Below, in pieces: positions 42,301-56,733 of a stretch of 64,000 bases of DNA (the first letter of the stretch is position 1; the number at the start of each line of letters is the position of its first letter). Source of the stretch: Serratia sp. UGAL515B_01 (lineage in GTDB: Bacteria > Pseudomonadota > Gammaproteobacteria > Enterobacterales > Enterobacteriaceae); the NCBI RefSeq assembly GCF_033095805.1, contig NZ_CP109901.1, forward strand, positions 3,469,766 through 3,533,765, read 5' to 3'. Made by a program: the position numbers and the translations under genes. Below the pieces are notes generated by a model that worked only from the letters and a program-made list of their open reading frames with translations, searched no databases and was not told the DNA's origin.

Positions 42301-43059
42301 CTCGTCTGGACCAAGAGCACAATTAAGACCAAAGGTCAGCGGCTTAACATGACGCAGCGAATTGTAGAACGCTTCCGTAGTCTGGCCGGAAAGGGTACGC
42401 CCCGAGGCGTCGGTAATGGTGCCGGAAATCATGATTGGCAACGTAATACCAAGTGCTTCAAACTCGGTTTCTACCGCAAAAGCAGCGGCTTTGGCATTCA
42501 GAGTGTCGAAGATGGTTTCGATCATGATCAGATCGACTCCCCCTTCAACCAATGCACGGGTTGATTCGCGGTAAGCATCTACCAGTTGATCAAAAGAAAC
42601 ATTACGGAATGCAGGATCGTTAACATTTGGCGAAATAGATGCAGTTCGGTTAGTTGGCCCCAGAACGCCAGCAACATAGCGGGGTTTCTCGGGAGTTCGT
42701 GCAGTCCACTCATCGGCACTGGCGCGGGCCAAGGTTGCTGCCTGATAGTTAATCTCGGCAGACAGCGACGCCATATGGTAGTCGGCCATGGCAATCGTGG
42801 TAGCGTTGAAGGTGTTGGTTTCAATAATGTCGGCACCCGCAGCCAGGTACCCATTATGGATTTCAGTGATCACCTCGGGCTTGGTGAGCACCAGTAAGTC
42901 ATTATTGCCTTTCAGGTCGCTTTGCCAATCTGCAAAGCGTTCACCACGGTAATCCATTTCCTCCAGCCGATAGCTCTGGATCATGGTTCCCATACCGCCA
43001 TCCAACACGAAAATTCGCTGCGCTAACTGCTGACGCAGTTGTTCCACTCGATTTATCAC
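39379..43059 (-). CDS. metH: MetH cobalamin-dependent methionine synthase
   Basis: Transfers a methyl group from methyltetrahydrofolate to homocysteine through cobalamin. 1226 residues, complete four-module enzyme: homocysteine domain (1-~350) with zinc-binding Cys in [10 protein letters not shown]; pterin domain (~350-650; [20 protein letters not shown]); cap and cobalamin domain with [21 protein letters not shown], where the His is the lower cobalt ligand (~residue 758); C-terminal SAM reactivation domain with [15 protein letters not shown]. Divergent from iclR. Context metH-iclR-aceK is shared with E. coli. Confidence 0.98.
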   Translation of the reverse strand: MINRVEQLRQQLAQRIFVLDGGMGTMIQSYRLEEMDYRGERFADWQSDLKGNNDLLVLTKPEVITEIHNGYLAAGADIIETNTFNATTIAMADYHMASLSAEINYQAATLARASADEWTARTPEKPRYVAGVLGPTNRTASISPNVNDPAFRNVSFDQLVDAYRESTRALVEGGVDLIMIETIFDTLNAKAAAFAVETEFEALGITLPIMISGTITDASGRTLSGQTTEAFYNSLRHVKPLTFGLNCALGPDELRQYVAELARISESYVTAHPNAGLPNAFGEYDLDAEEMARQVGEWAQAGFLNIIGGCCGTTPAHIAAMAKAVEGVPPRQLPQLPVACRLAGLEPLNIDAKSLFVNVGERTNVTGSARFKRLIKEDKYNEALDVARQQVESGAQIIDINMDEGMLDAEAAMVRFLNLIAGEPDIARVPIMIDSSKWSVIEKGLKCIQGKGIVNSISMKEGEEAFIQHAKLVRRYGAAVVVMAFDEVGQADTRERKFEICRRAYQILTEQVGFPPEDIIFDPNIFAVATGIEEHNNYAVDFIEACGDIKTHLPHAMISGGVSNVSFSFRGNDPVREAIHAVFLYHAIRNGMDMGIVNAGQLAIYDDLSLELREAVEDVILNRRQDGTERLLVLAEKFRGNKDNEVAVQQAEWRGWSVDKRLEYSLVKGITEFIELDTEEARQQAERPIEVIEGPLMAGMNVVGDLFGEGKMFLPQVVKSARVMKQAVAYLEPYIEASKQKGSTAGKILLATVKGDVHDIGKNIVGVVLQCNNYEIIDLGVMVPTEKILKTAREEKVDIIGLSGLITPSLDEMVNVAKEMERQGFTLPLLIGGATTSKAHTAVKIEQNYSGPTVYVQNASRTVGVVSALLSDNQRDEFVARTRKEYETVRIQHGRKKPRTPPIGLQKARENAMALDWENYQPPVPKKLGVFPVEANISTLRHYIDWTPFFMTWSLAGKYPRILEDEVVGEEARRLLQDANQMLDSLAANGSLNPRGVYGLFPANRVGDDVEVYPDESREEVLVVSHHLRQQTEKTDFPNYCLADFVAPKSSGKADYLGAFAVTGGLEEDELAAAYDAKHDDYNKIMIKALSDRLAEAFAEYLHEQVRKLHWGFAADENLSNDELIRENYQGIRPAPGYPACPEHTEKAQIWHLLDVNRHTGMKLTESFAMWPGAAVSGWYFSHPESKYFAVAQIQRDQVEDYALRKGMKVAEVERWLAPNLGYDAD

Positions 43060-43260
43060 TGTAGCCCCTTCACACCCGATTATTCGCTAACGTCCTATGC
43101 TCAACAGCTTATTACTTGAAAGATGAAGAGCCAGTCATCCTAGCACAGGTTATGCTGGCAAAGCTGTCAGCGGGTATTGAGAGTTTTTCAGGTTGGCCAG
43201 GTAACAGATCCGATGAGCGGATAAGTGTATTGCAATTCATACTATAAAAACGAAAATAAA

Positions 43261-43275
43261 TTCCATAAGATGGAA
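43261..43275. promoter_or_regulatory. Candidate IclR operator at the iclR start
   Basis: TTCCATAAGATGGAA is a perfect palindrome (6-bp arms, 3-bp centre) 15 bp upstream of the iclR ATG and overlapping its leader. It fits an autoregulatory IclR site. Assignment is inference from position and symmetry. Confidence 0.5.
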
Positions 43276-43290
43276 AAAAGAAGGTGAATC

Positions 43291-44121
43291 ATGGTCGTAT
43301 CAACTCCTGCCAAACGCGGCAAGAAGCCACGCAGTACAACGCTCACTGCTAATGCAGCGACGGGACAGGTCCAGTCTCTGACACGTGGTTTAAAATTACT
43401 GGAATTTATTGCCGAAGCGCATGGCAATATAGCATTGACCGATCTGGCACTGCAGGCGGGTTTGCCTAACTCCACGACTCACCGCCTGCTGACCACCATG
43501 CAGCAGCTAGGTTTCGTGCGCCAGGTCGGCGATCTTGGCCTATGGACAATGGGGGCACATGCGTTTGTCGTTGGGAGTAGTTTTCTGCAAAGCCGTAACC
43601 TGCTGGCGATGGTGCACCCCACACTGCGTCGTTTGATGGAGGAGTCGGGTGAAACAGTCAATCTGGCAGTGATGGATAAAGCCGAGGATCAGGCGGTGAT
43701 TATCGATCAAGTCCAGTGTACAGCACTGATGCGGATGTCTGCGCCGATCGGCGGTAAACTGCCAATGCACGCCTCTGGCGCCGGTAAAGCCTTTCTGGCC
43801 AGCATGCCGGATGAGCAGGTCACCAAACTCCTACATAAAAAAGGCATGTATACCTATACCCCTTATACCTTGACACCGCATAACCTGAAAGAAGGATTGG
43901 CGTTGATCCGCAAACAGGGATTTTCCTTTGATGATGAAGAACATGCCCTTGGACTACGCTGTGTAGCAGCCTGTATTTTTGACGAGCATCGTGAAGCCTT
44001 TGCCGCCATCTCGATTTCCGGGCCGGTATCACGTATTACTGACGATCGCGTAACCGAACTGGGTGCGTTGGTGATACATGCGGCGAAAGAAATCAGCCTG
44101 GAATATGGCGGCGTGCGTTGA
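43291..44121 (+). CDS. iclR: IclR repressor of the glyoxylate bypass
   Basis: Represses aceBAK until acetate or fatty acids are used. 276 residues: winged helix (SLTRGLKLLEFIAEAHGNIALTDLALQAGLPNSTTHRLLTTM, about 30-71) and a C-terminal effector domain binding glyoxylate or pyruvate (MRMSAPIGGKLPMHASGAGKAFLA; ALGLRCVAACIFD; AAISISGPVSRI). GAAGG site. Convergent with aceK, as in E. coli, but without the arpA gene E. coli has between them. Confidence 0.96.
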   Translation: MVVSTPAKRGKKPRSTTLTANAATGQVQSLTRGLKLLEFIAEAHGNIALTDLALQAGLPNSTTHRLLTTMQQLGFVRQVGDLGLWTMGAHAFVVGSSFLQSRNLLAMVHPTLRRLMEESGETVNLAVMDKAEDQAVIIDQVQCTALMRMSAPIGGKLPMHASGAGKAFLASMPDEQVTKLLHKKGMYTYTPYTLTPHNLKEGLALIRKQGFSFDDEEHALGLRCVAACIFDEHREAFAAISISGPVSRITDDRVTELGALVIHAAKEISLEYGGVR

Positions 44122-44130
44122 CGTTTTGTC

Positions 44131-44160
44131 CTCCTCCCATTTCAGCGGTAACGGGAGGAG
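44131..44160. terminator. Hairpin between iclR and aceK
   Basis: CTCCTCCC / GGGAGGAG, 8-bp stem with a 14-nt loop, between convergent genes; no strong T tract on either side. Confidence 0.55.
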
Positions 44161-44179
44161 AACACAACCCCCTTATAAC

Positions 44180-45931
44180 TTAAGCCTGCGACATCCCTGA
44201 AAAATCGGCAGGCAACCGCTGGCTAAAGCGTCGTTTTTTGCGATAGGCAAAGACATCTTCTATGTGCCCTTCCTTGATACGCTGTTGCAGTCCACGCCAG
44301 TAGTTTGCATCAAACAGGTCGCTATGCATCTCCTCAAAGATACGTCGGATACGTTTATCACCACACAGGAAATGACGAAATTCTTCAGGGAAAACGTCAT
44401 TAGGCGAAATGCTATACCAAGGTTCACTGGCGAGTTCATCTTCTGGATAACGCGGCGGTGGAATTTCGCGGAAATTCACCTCGGTCATATAGCAAATCTC
44501 ATCATAGTCATAGAACACCACCCGTCCATGGCGGGTGACACCAAAGTTCTTGAATAGCATATCGCCCGGGAAGATATTGGCCGCCGCCAGCTGTTTAATG
44601 GCGTTACCGTACTCTTCGATGGCATCATGTAACTGCTGGTCGTTAGCCTGCTCTAAATAAAGATTCAATGGCGTCATACGCCGTTCCATATACAAATGCT
44701 TTATCACGATCCGATCGCCGAGATCTTCCAGTTTTTCCGGTACTTCACGCTGCAACTCTGCTAACAATTCCGGACTGATACGCCCCTTATCAACCACGAA
44801 ATTTTCATATTCCTGTGTATCGGCCATACGCCCAACACGGTCATGCTCCTTGACCAACTGGTAACAGACCATCACTTGCGCTTGAGTCACCTCTTTTTGC
44901 GGGGCAAATTCGTCTTTGATCACTTTGAATACCCGATCAAAGGAGGGCAATGTAAACACCAGCATCACCATACCTTTAACGCCCGGCGCAATAATGAATT
45001 GTTCTTGAGATTGCGCCATAAAGGTCAGATATTCTCGATAGCATTCGGTTTTACCGTGTTTCTGGCAACCAATAGCCATATACAGTTCAGCGGTCGTCTT
45101 ACCGGGGAGGATCTCCCGCAGCCACTCGACCATTGCCGCTGGCAGCGGGGCGTACACCATAAAGTAAGAGCGAGCAAAGCCAAACACAATGCTGGCTTCC
45201 GCTTTACTGGTCAGACAGGTATCAATAAACAACGCGCCAGCATCACTGCGGTGGATCGGTAGCAGGAACGGGTAAATGTCTTCCTCCAACCTTAGTTTGC
45301 CTACCAGCCACGCCGCTTTATTACGGTAAAATAATTCATTGGCGATCTGAAATGTCGCTCCGGCTAATTGCTGTGGATCAAACATTTGCAATAAGGTCTG
45401 GGTGATATAGTGAATGTCGCGCGGTAAGTCTTCCCAGGGCAAACGCAGCGGTAAATCAGTAAGCAGGTTGTGCAACATCTCAGCCAAATCCCCATTAGGG
45501 ACAACATCGCGTGCTAGGGGCCGCGGAATATCGCGAAAGCGCCGTTCGGGCTGAGAACTGAAGACGAACAACTTTTCCGGCGTGAGATCGCGGTGTTGGA
45601 ATAAGCGGCAGTAGACCGAATTGAAGAAGCTTTCTGCAATCTCAAAACGCGGGTAGTCAGGTAAAAGCTCGGTATATACGGCTTTGACTCTATTTTGGAA
45701 ATCTGCATCGTAATACTTCTGTCCGGTAATACATTGCAGTTGTTTAACCACCAGGCCGACGTGATGATCATAAAGATGGATACGCTGTTTCATTGCCAAC
45801 TGAACGGCGGGCCAGTCTGCCTGCTCAAAACGTTGTTGAGCTCCAGCAGTGACTTCAAGAAAGCGACCATATTGGGCATCAAAACCCTGCAAGATCGTTT
45901 GTGCGATCAATAATTCCAGTTTTGCCGCCAT
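44180..45931 (-). CDS. aceK: AceK isocitrate dehydrogenase kinase/phosphatase
   Basis: Single-site enzyme that phosphorylates and dephosphorylates isocitrate dehydrogenase, directing carbon into the glyoxylate bypass. 583 residues from ATG 45931 (AGAGG site); the frame runs to 46003 but the start [27 protein letters not shown] aligns with E. coli. Kinase-like core: [21 protein letters not shown] segment, [31 protein letters not shown] with the ATP-binding Lys, and [27 protein letters not shown] with catalytic Asp residues. Third gene of aceBAK. Confidence 0.97.
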   Translation of the reverse strand: MAAKLELLIAQTILQGFDAQYGRFLEVTAGAQQRFEQADWPAVQLAMKQRIHLYDHHVGLVVKQLQCITGQKYYDADFQNRVKAVYTELLPDYPRFEIAESFFNSVYCRLFQHRDLTPEKLFVFSSQPERRFRDIPRPLARDVVPNGDLAEMLHNLLTDLPLRLPWEDLPRDIHYITQTLLQMFDPQQLAGATFQIANELFYRNKAAWLVGKLRLEEDIYPFLLPIHRSDAGALFIDTCLTSKAEASIVFGFARSYFMVYAPLPAAMVEWLREILPGKTTAELYMAIGCQKHGKTECYREYLTFMAQSQEQFIIAPGVKGMVMLVFTLPSFDRVFKVIKDEFAPQKEVTQAQVMVCYQLVKEHDRVGRMADTQEYENFVVDKGRISPELLAELQREVPEKLEDLGDRIVIKHLYMERRMTPLNLYLEQANDQQLHDAIEEYGNAIKQLAAANIFPGDMLFKNFGVTRHGRVVFYDYDEICYMTEVNFREIPPPRYPEDELASEPWYSISPNDVFPEEFRHFLCGDKRIRRIFEEMHSDLFDANYWRGLQQRIKEGHIEDVFAYRKKRRFSQRLPADFSGMSQA

Positions 45932-45962
45932 TGTTCGCCTCTGCCGTAAATCGATCACACAA

Positions 45963-45982
45963 GGGCTTGGCCTGCCAAGCCC
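45963..45982 (-). other. aceA-aceK intercistronic hairpin
   Basis: GGGCTTGGC / GCCAAGCCC pair as a 9-bp stem with a 2-nt centre (effectively a 4-nt loop). In E. coli this spacer has REP-like palindromes thought to cause the sharp drop from aceA to aceK expression. This structure is in the equivalent place; same role is inferred. Confidence 0.65.
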
Positions 45983-46003
45983 ACAGAAATCAAACCTGAA
46001 CAA

Positions 46004-47311
46004 TCAGAACTGTTGTTCTTCAGTAGAACCCGTCAGAGCCGTTACCGAAGATGCGCCTCCCTGAATAATGGTGGTCACTTTGTCGAAGTAACCGGTCCCC
46101 ACTTCCTGTTGATGCGAAGCAAAAGTGTAGCCACGTTCTACTGCGGCAAACTCTGGCTGTTGCACTTTTTCCACATAATGCTTCATACCTTCGCCACGAG
46201 CGTAAGCATGGGCTAGATCGAACATGTTGAACCACATGCTATGAATACCAGCCAACGTAATGAATTGGTACTTATAGCCCATGGCTGACAGTTCGTCCTG
46301 GAAACGTGCAATAGTCTGGTCGTCCAGGTTCTTCTTCCAGTTGAAGGACGGCGAACAGTTATAAGCCAGCAGCTTGCCTGGATATTTAGCGTGGATCGCA
46401 TCAGCAAAACGTTTGGCTGTTTGCAGGTCGGGCGTGGAGGTTTCACACCATACCAGGTCAGCGTAAGGGGCGTAGGCTAGACCACGACTGATTGCCTGCT
46501 CGATGCCCGCATGAGTACGCAAGAAACCTTCAGGGGTGCGTTCACCAGTAACAAAAGCGCTGTCGTACGGATCGCAATCGGAAGTCAGTAAATCCGCTGC
46601 ATCGGCATCGGTACGGGCGATTAACAAAGTAGGTACGCCAAGAACGTCAGCGGCCAGCCGCGCTGCCACTAATTTCTGAATCGCCTCCTGAGTTGGCACC
46701 AGAACTTTACCGCCCATATGGCCGCATTTCTTCACCGCTGCCAGTTGGTCTTCAAAGTGAACACCTGCGGCCCCAGCCTCAATCATAGCCTTCATCAACT
46801 CAAAAGCATTCAGCACCCCACCAAATCCAGCTTCGGCATCCGCTACGATAGGTAAGAAGTAATCGGTATAACCCTCACTGCCTGGCTCAATTTTGTTCGC
46901 CCACTGGATTTGATCCGCCCGGCGGAAGGTATTATTGATACGCTCAACGACTGCGGGAACGGAGTCCACGGGATATAGAGACTGATCTGGGTACATAGCT
47001 GAAGCGGTGTTAGCATCCGCAGCTACCTGCCAGCCGGAGAGATAAATAGCTTCTACACCGGCCTTCGCCTGTTGTAGTGCCTGGCCTCCTGTCAACGCGC
47101 CAAGGCTGTTGACATAACCTTTACGGGACTTGCCGTGCAGCAGTTCCCACAACTTGTCTGCCCCATTCTGCGCCAGCGTGCAAACCGGATTGACCGAACC
47201 ACGCAAATTAACCACATCTTCAGCATTGTAAGGCCGGGTAATACCTTTCCAGCGTGCTGATTTCCATTCCTGTTCCAGCTGTTGGATCTGTTGAGTACGT
47301 GAGGTAGCCAT
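46004..47311 (-). CDS. aceA: AceA isocitrate lyase
   Basis: Splits isocitrate into glyoxylate and succinate. 435 residues, E. coli length plus one. Active-site signature KKCGHMGGK with Cys196; substrate and metal residues in SGWQVAAD (92-99), [10 protein letters not shown] (156-165), HFEDQL (185-190), and [23 protein letters not shown] ribosome region before ATG. Second gene of aceBAK. Confidence 0.98.
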   Translation of the reverse strand: MATSRTQQIQQLEQEWKSARWKGITRPYNAEDVVNLRGSVNPVCTLAQNGADKLWELLHGKSRKGYVNSLGALTGGQALQQAKAGVEAIYLSGWQVAADANTASAMYPDQSLYPVDSVPAVVERINNTFRRADQIQWANKIEPGSEGYTDYFLPIVADAEAGFGGVLNAFELMKAMIEAGAAGVHFEDQLAAVKKCGHMGGKVLVPTQEAIQKLVAARLAADVLGVPTLLIARTDADAADLLTSDCDPYDSAFVTGERTPEGFLRTHAGIEQAISRGLAYAPYADLVWCETSTPDLQTAKRFADAIHAKYPGKLLAYNCSPSFNWKKNLDDQTIARFQDELSAMGYKYQFITLAGIHSMWFNMFDLAHAYARGEGMKHYVEKVQQPEFAAVERGYTFASHQQEVGTGYFDKVTTIIQGGASSVTALTGSTEEQQF

Positions 47312-47347
47312 ATTTTTATCCTTTTCGGTGAAGTAGGGTTCAACAGA

Positions 47348-47370
47348 CCGATAAGCTCTGACTTTATCGG
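47348..47370 (-). other. aceB-aceA intercistronic hairpin
   Basis: CCGATAA (47348-47354) and TTATCGG (47364-47370) form a 7-bp stem in the 105-bp spacer. Likely an mRNA structure that sets the relative levels of aceB and aceA. Confidence 0.4.
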
Positions 47371-47416
47371 CAAGGCCTAACTAGGTTCAGCCAGCATAAA
47401 AGCCAGATTTACCGGT

Positions 47417-49015
47417 TCAGGCCAGTAATGCATAGCCAGGTAAAGTCAGAAAATCGATTAATTCATCCTGTGTAGTGATATGTTCCATCAGCTGTGCAGC
47501 CTCACTGAATCGGCCCGCGTGATAACGCGTTTCCCCCACTTCCTCGCGGATAACCCACATTTCTTCTTTTAACATTTGGCGAAACCGTGCTTTAGTAACC
47601 AGTTGGCCATTGCTTAAACTTTTCTCATGGTGGATCCACTGCCAAATAGAAGTCCGTGCAATCTCTGCGGTAGCAGCATCTTCCATCAAGCCATAGATCG
47701 GTACGCAGCCGTTGCCGGAGATCCAGGCTTCAATGTATTGCACCGCCACGCGAATATTGGCACGCATCCCGCTTTCGGTGCGCTCACCATCACAGGGTTG
47801 CAGCAACTGTGCTGCGGTAATAGGTGCATCATTTTCGCGCAATATTTCCAATTGATTCTGGCGCTCACCGAGCGCACGGTTAAAGACCTCCATCACCGTA
47901 TCTGCCAGTCCCGGGTGTGCCACCCACGTGCCGTCATGACCATTGGTCGCTTCTAACTCTTTATCCGCGCGTACTTTTCCCAAAACCACTGCGTTTTGTT
48001 CAGCATCTTTACTGGGGATAAACGCGGCCATTCCGCCCATCGCAAAGGCACCACGCCTATGGCAGGTCTTAATCAACAGTCGTGAGTAGGCGCTGAGAAA
48101 CGGTTTGTTCATGGTAACGGACTGACGATCCGGCAAGACACGGTCGCTATGATTTTTCAGCGTTTTGATATAGCTGAAAATATAATCCCAGCGTCCACAG
48201 TTCAGCCCAACGATATGATCGCGTAGGTGATAGAGGATCTCATCCATCTGGAATACTGCGGGCAGTGTTTCAATCAGTACGGTGGCCTTAATGGTGCCAC
48301 GCGGTAGTTCGAAACGATCCTCGGTAAAACTGAATACTTCGCTCCACCAGGCGGCCTCCTGCCAGGACTGGGTTTTCGGCAGATAGAAGTAGGGGCCACT
48401 GCCCTTTGCCAACAACTGACGATAGTTATGGAAGAAATACAGAGCAAAATCGAACAACCCACCGGGGATCGCATCTCCCTGCCACTGTACGTGCTTCTCT
48501 GGCAGATGGAGGCCGCGTACGCGAGCGATCAATACGGCTGGATTGGGCTTGAGTTGGTAAACTTTCCCTGTCTCATTGGTGTAAGAGATAGTGCCATTCA
48601 CCGCATCTCGTAGATTGATTTGTCCCTCAATGACTTTCTCCCAACTGGGTGCCAGTGAGTCCTCAAAGTCAGCCATGAAAACTTTGACATTGGCATTCAA
48701 GGCATTAATCACCATTTTACGTTCAACCGGACCGGTGATTTCTACTCGGCGGTCAAGTAAGTCATTGGGAATACCTCGAATTTTCCATTCACCATTAATA
48801 ATGGAATCATTTTCCGAAATAAATTCAGGAAGTTCACCATGATCGATTTTTTCTTGCCAACGAGTACGTGCCGCCAGCAGTTCGTTACGCTGAGGGGTAA
48901 ATTTTTCTACCAGATCTGTCAGGAACTCGATTGCATCCTCCGTGAGCACCTGCCGTTCAGTTTCACCGAAACGCTGCGTGAAACTTAATTCCCTGCCTAT
49001 TACCTGTTGTGTCAT
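47417..49015 (-). CDS. aceB: AceB malate synthase A
   Basis: Condenses glyoxylate with acetyl-CoA to malate. 532 residues from ATG 49015 with AAAGGA upstream; in-frame ATGs at 49045 and 49030 would only add residues overlapping the ribosome site. E. coli AceB has 533. Signature KDHIVGLNCGRWDYIFSYIK-like segment (here RDHIVGLNCGRWDYIF), catalytic base and acid in ARVRGLHLPEKH and CVPIYGLMEDAATAEI, and metal ligands in LIETLPAVFQMDEILY. First gene of aceBAK. Confidence 0.97.
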   Translation of the reverse strand: MTQQVIGRELSFTQRFGETERQVLTEDAIEFLTDLVEKFTPQRNELLAARTRWQEKIDHGELPEFISENDSIINGEWKIRGIPNDLLDRRVEITGPVERKMVINALNANVKVFMADFEDSLAPSWEKVIEGQINLRDAVNGTISYTNETGKVYQLKPNPAVLIARVRGLHLPEKHVQWQGDAIPGGLFDFALYFFHNYRQLLAKGSGPYFYLPKTQSWQEAAWWSEVFSFTEDRFELPRGTIKATVLIETLPAVFQMDEILYHLRDHIVGLNCGRWDYIFSYIKTLKNHSDRVLPDRQSVTMNKPFLSAYSRLLIKTCHRRGAFAMGGMAAFIPSKDAEQNAVVLGKVRADKELEATNGHDGTWVAHPGLADTVMEVFNRALGERQNQLEILRENDAPITAAQLLQPCDGERTESGMRANIRVAVQYIEAWISGNGCVPIYGLMEDAATAEIARTSIWQWIHHEKSLSNGQLVTKARFRQMLKEEMWVIREEVGETRYHAGRFSEAAQLMEHITTQDELIDFLTLPGYALLA

Positions 49016-49162
49016 TGTTTTTATCCTTTCCATCTTTCTTTTCACACTGTCAATGCGGGTAGTGCGAAATATTGTTATCGGAAATCACTACAATTCAGAG
49101 TAAAAAAGCCTGAAACTGGTCAGTCTTTATCCTGCTTAATTTTAGAATAGCTAACAAAATTA

Positions 49163-49187
49163 AAAAATCAAAAACGATTTCCATTTT
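49163..49187 (-). promoter_or_regulatory. Candidate IclR operator upstream of aceB
   Basis: On the minus strand the sequence reads AAATGGAAATCGTTTTTGAT then TT, nearly the same as the IclR-bound segment that I recall upstream of E. coli aceB (ATGGAAATTGTTTTTGATTT). It lies about 150 bp from the aceB start in an AT-rich region. Confidence 0.7.
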
Positions 49188-49552
49188 TTATTAAAAATAA
49201 TAATTAATTTATTATTATCAATAAATTAAAACTTTAATATAGTAATAAAAACAAGGAACCTCATTCCATAAATTGACAGTGTTTGTCTTTTAAGTGATTT
49301 ACTAACTTTAGAATACAGTGAAAAAGACAGGAATATTAGGCTGTACGCGAGTGCCGCTAGCAGTCGTTTGTGCGCAAATGGCAGCAGCCTAAGGGATTCG
49401 TCCCAAAAGGCCGTAGTCTGTGTTGTCGGGCTTGAACAGAAAGCCAACCCTAGCCTTGATAACAGCTTTTGGAACTGCAGCAACACCACAGACAGTTAAG
49501 GGACACAGCCTAAAGTGCTCTATGGCAGCAACCATTAGAGCAGATTGGAAAA
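49188..49552. other. metA-aceB spacer with no recognised gene
   Basis: The left part is very AT-rich aceBAK promoter DNA. From about 49330 to 49550 the composition is ordinary and two minus-strand frames stay open for 77-87 codons (49226-49489 and 49389-49622, the latter starting inside metA), but neither shows a start signal or a family match. No clear terminator for metA was found. Confidence 0.5.
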
Positions 49553-50482
49553 TTACTCGAGGGTGGGGTTCATATGACGCAAATCGAACGGTGTGATCTG
49601 GTAAACATAGTAATTCAACCAATTAGAAAATAGCAGATGACCATGGCTACGCCATGAAGCTACAGGTGGAAGTTGAGGATTGTCGTAAGGAAAGTAGTTG
49701 AGCGGAATGGAAGGGTTGAGACCGGCATTCTTATCGCGACAATATTCGTTTGCAAGCGTCAGGGGATCGTATTCTGGATGTCCGGTAACAAATGCCAAGC
49801 GCTTATCCTTACTGGCGAAAAGATACGCTCCAGCAAGCTCTGACTCCGCCAAAATATCCAGATCTGTGTATTGGCGAATAACGTCAGTCGGAAAATCTGC
49901 ATAACGCGAATGAGGAGCCAGGAAAGTCTCATCAAAGCCCCGGGTCAGTAAAGCATGCTGCTGGAGTGTCTGATGCTGGTAAACGCCAGAAAGCTTTACT
50001 TCGCGCGTTATTTTGGGGATACCGTATAAAACATTCAGCGCTGCTTGCACTGCCCAACAGACGAATAGCGTTGATGTAACATGGTTACTAGCCCAAGCAA
50101 TAACACGTTCAATCTGCGGCCAATAAGCAATATCACAAAAATCAATAAGACCCAATGGGGCACCGGTTACAATCAGACCATCATAGTTCTCACCTTCAAT
50201 GTCCTCGAAGTTACAGTAAAAATTATTCAGGTGTTCAGCTGGCGTATTCTTCGATTCGCGACAATCAATACGTAGCAGTTGAATATCGATCTGCAACGGA
50301 GAATTGGAAAGTAACCGCAAGAACTGGTTTTCGGTTTCAATCTTTTTTGGCATCAGGTTGAGGATGAGTACTTTTAACGGCCTGATTTCCTGTGTTTTTG
50401 CTCGTGAGGATGTCATCACAAAGACATTCTCATCGCGCAAAAAATTTACCGCAGGTAGTTCATCAGGTACACGAATCGGCAT
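49553..50482 (-). CDS. metA: MetA homoserine O-succinyltransferase
   Basis: Cytosolic first enzyme of the methionine branch; uses succinyl-CoA to activate homoserine. 309 residues, as in E. coli. Catalytic triad visible: Cys142 in [12 protein letters not shown], with His235 and Glu237 in VTGHPEYDP. Lys47 (PKK) contributes to the oxyanion site. GAGGA site 9 bases before ATG. MetJ-type met boxes lie upstream. Confidence 0.97.
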   Translation of the reverse strand: MPIRVPDELPAVNFLRDENVFVMTSSRAKTQEIRPLKVLILNLMPKKIETENQFLRLLSNSPLQIDIQLLRIDCRESKNTPAEHLNNFYCNFEDIEGENYDGLIVTGAPLGLIDFCDIAYWPQIERVIAWASNHVTSTLFVCWAVQAALNVLYGIPKITREVKLSGVYQHQTLQQHALLTRGFDETFLAPHSRYADFPTDVIRQYTDLDILAESELAGAYLFASKDKRLAFVTGHPEYDPLTLANEYCRDKNAGLNPSIPLNYFPYDNPQLPPVASWRSHGHLLFSNWLNYYVYQITPFDLRHMNPTLE

Positions 50483-50506
50483 TACTTAATCCTCACATAT
50501 CCATTT

Positions 50507-50530
50507 ATACGTTTAGACTTCTAGATGCCC
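50507..50530 (-). promoter_or_regulatory. MetJ met-box array upstream of metA
   Basis: Three abutting 8-mers compare with the AGACGTCT consensus: ATACGTTT (6/8), AGACTTCT (7/8) and AGATGCCC (5/8). Located 25-48 bp upstream of the start codon, a usual place for the methionine repressor MetJ with SAM. Confidence 0.7.
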
Positions 50531-50660
50531 AAAGATAACGTTTTTTAAACTTAATGTCGAGTATTCAGCATCAAGGTGAAAATCTTTCATAAATAAGAGG
50601 GTGGAGTTTAACTTATAACCAAGAATGCTCAGATTCTATAAGACGATACCAACCCCCCAT

Positions 50661-50698
50661 ACGCAAAAAGGCCACCTGTAAGGGTGGCCTTTTTGCGT
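50661..50698 (-). terminator. Rho-independent terminator of the rRNA operon
   Basis: ACGCAAAAAGGCCACC pairs over 16 bp with GGTGGCCTTTTTGCGT around a 6-nt loop, 6 bases after the distal 5S gene. The T run on the minus strand fits termination of the rrn transcript. Confidence 0.92.
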
Positions 50699-50703
50699 AA
50701 TTG

Positions 50704-50823
50704 ATGCTTGGCAGTGTCCTACTCTCGCATGGGGAGACCCCACACTACCATCGGCGCTACGGCGTTTCACTTCTGAGTTCGGCATGGGGTCAGGTGGGAC
50801 CACCGCGCTATTGCCGCCAAGCA
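50704..50823 (-). rRNA. rrf: 5S rRNA, distal copy
   Basis: 120 nt with the standard enterobacterial 5S body. Differs from the proximal copy at three positions: nt 4 (U), nt 11 (C) and nt 116 (A). Nt 4 and nt 116 pair in helix I, so the U-A pair here replaces C-G there. Last gene of the operon, after tRNA-Thr. Confidence 0.96.
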
Positions 50824-50868
50824 AATTCTTTAATTTTTTTCGCCGAACTTCTGATTACCACTGTAAAC

Positions 50869-50944
50869 TGGTGCTGATACCCAGAGTCGAACTGGGGACC
50901 TCACCCTTACCAAGGGTGCGCTCTACCAACTGAGCCATATCAGC
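50869..50944 (-). tRNA. thrV: tRNA-Thr (anticodon GGT)
   Basis: 76 nt with encoded CCA: begins GCTGATATGGCTC, anticodon loop CTTGGTAAG, T arm AGTTCGACTCT, acceptor end ATCAGCACCA. Lies between two 5S genes, the arrangement of E. coli rrnD. Confidence 0.96.
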
Positions 50945-50955
50945 CCACAAATTTG

Positions 50956-51075
50956 ATGCCTGGCAGTGTCCTACTCTCGCATGGGGAGACCCCACACTAC
51001 CATCGGCGCTACGGCGTTTCACTTCTGAGTTCGGCATGGGGTCAGGTGGGACCACCGCGCTATTACCGCCAGGCA
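50956..51075 (-). rRNA. rrf: 5S rRNA, proximal copy
   Basis: 120 nt, TGCCTGGCGG at the 5' end and CTGCCAGGCAT at the 3' end. First 5S gene after 23S. Identical to the distal copy except at three positions. Confidence 0.96.
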
Positions 51076-51191
51076 AATTCTGTTTCATCCCAACCGCTCA
51101 CGCTTTCTCACGTGCAGCCATCAGAACCAATCCGGAACTTTCGCTGAAAACCGACTCTTTTCTCTCAAATCCAAAACACCTTCGGTGTTGT

Positions 51192-54101
<2,910 letters not shown>

Positions 54102-54237
54102 TCACAACCCGAAGATGTTTCCATCGTTCGTGCTGCAAACATTTGAGAGACTCTCTGACAGGTTAGTCCTTATCTCAATACTTCTACGGAGAGATAAGTT
54201 TCAGCTGTCAGGTTTCAATTTTCAGCTTGTTCCAGAT

Positions 54238-54249
54238 TGTTAAAGAGCA
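54238..54249 (-). promoter_or_regulatory. boxA antitermination site ahead of 23S
   Basis: TGCTCTTTAACA on the minus strand in the 16S-23S spacer, the binding motif for NusB/NusE that keeps RNA polymerase from terminating in rRNA genes. Confidence 0.85.
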
Positions 54250-54305
54250 AAATACTTCGCAGCATACTGTTGCCAGTACACTCTGAAGTATTATCAAGGA
54301 CGGTA

Positions 54306-54381
54306 TGGTGGAGCTAAGCGGGATCGAACCGCTGACCTCCTGCGTGCAAGGCAGGCGCTCTCCCAGCTGAGCTATAGCCCC
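54306..54381 (-). tRNA. alaU: tRNA-Ala (anticodon TGC)
   Basis: 76 nt with encoded CCA: GGGGCTATAGCTCAGCTGGG at the 5' end, anticodon loop CTTGCACGC, acceptor TAGCTCCACCA. Second spacer tRNA of the operon. Confidence 0.97.
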
Positions 54382-54530
54382 ATACAGTCACTCGCAGAGA
54401 CCTTTATGTACCACTCGGAGAGTTACATTCGATTTGAAGTGCGAATGTAATTTCTTTTCACGCAAGGCATGTGGAAGGGAAGTTTACTGGCGTAAACGAC
54501 CGCGCACATAACGCAGCATGAGAAGAAATT

Positions 54531-54607
<77 letters not shown>

Positions 54608-54680
54608 ATAAAGGTATTTCTGCTCGTTACTTTTCATCAGACAATCTGTGTGGACACTGCACTCAACTAATATCTTTAGG

Positions 54681-56222
<1,542 letters not shown>

Positions 56223-56388
56223 AAAGCTTGATTTGCTTCAACTCGTGAAGCGATGCTCGAAAATTAACTTTCGTAATAATTCATTCGCATGAATTACTGC
56301 TTGGTCACTCTTCAAGACTTGATATTTTTTTGCTGCCTAAGCAGCTGGATATCGTCTTGTGAGTGCCCACACAGATTGTCTGATAAAT

Positions 56389-56400
56389 TGTTAAAGAGCA
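56389..56400 (-). promoter_or_regulatory. boxA in the rRNA leader
   Basis: TGCTCTTTAACA on the minus strand, about 35-45 nt after the P2 start and ahead of the 16S gene; leader antitermination site. Confidence 0.85.
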
Positions 56401-56439
56401 GTGAGTTACGCGCTTTCGCTTGCTAACTCGAGGTGGCGT

Positions 56440-56467
56440 ATAATACGCTTTCCTTTTACAGAGTCAA
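56440..56467 (-). promoter_or_regulatory. rRNA operon promoter P2
   Basis: Minus strand -35 TTGACT (56462-56467), 16-bp spacer, -10 TATTAT (56440-56445), followed by a GC-rich discriminator (ACGCCACC), as expected for growth-rate-controlled rrn P2. Confidence 0.82.
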
Positions 56468-56543
56468 CCTTATTTTTAGGTTTTTTCTGCTGACCCCGGA
56501 AGCACCGTGAAATCATTCACCTGTTCCGTGTCGATGGAGGCGC

Positions 56544-56571
56544 ATTATAGGGATCTTCCTTTTTTCCACAA
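56544..56571 (-). promoter_or_regulatory. rRNA operon promoter P1
   Basis: Minus strand -35 TTGTGG (56566-56571), 16-bp spacer, consensus -10 TATAAT (56544-56549) and a GC-rich discriminator (GCGCCTCC) typical of ppGpp-sensitive P1. The upstream DNA (56572-56600) is T/A-rich as for an UP element. No gene lies between here and yrdA. Confidence 0.85.
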
Positions 56572-56733
56572 CCTCTTTTTAGATCTTTTCTTGCCGACTG
56601 CGCACTTTTCAGCCCTTTCGTGTGGTTCTTGCCCGAAAACAGCTATTTTACAAGGGATCCGCTGCGCTATCTGGTTGTAATTACACCGCTAAAGACTAGT
56701 ATTGCCAGTAATATGATCCAGAGGTGTTATCAC

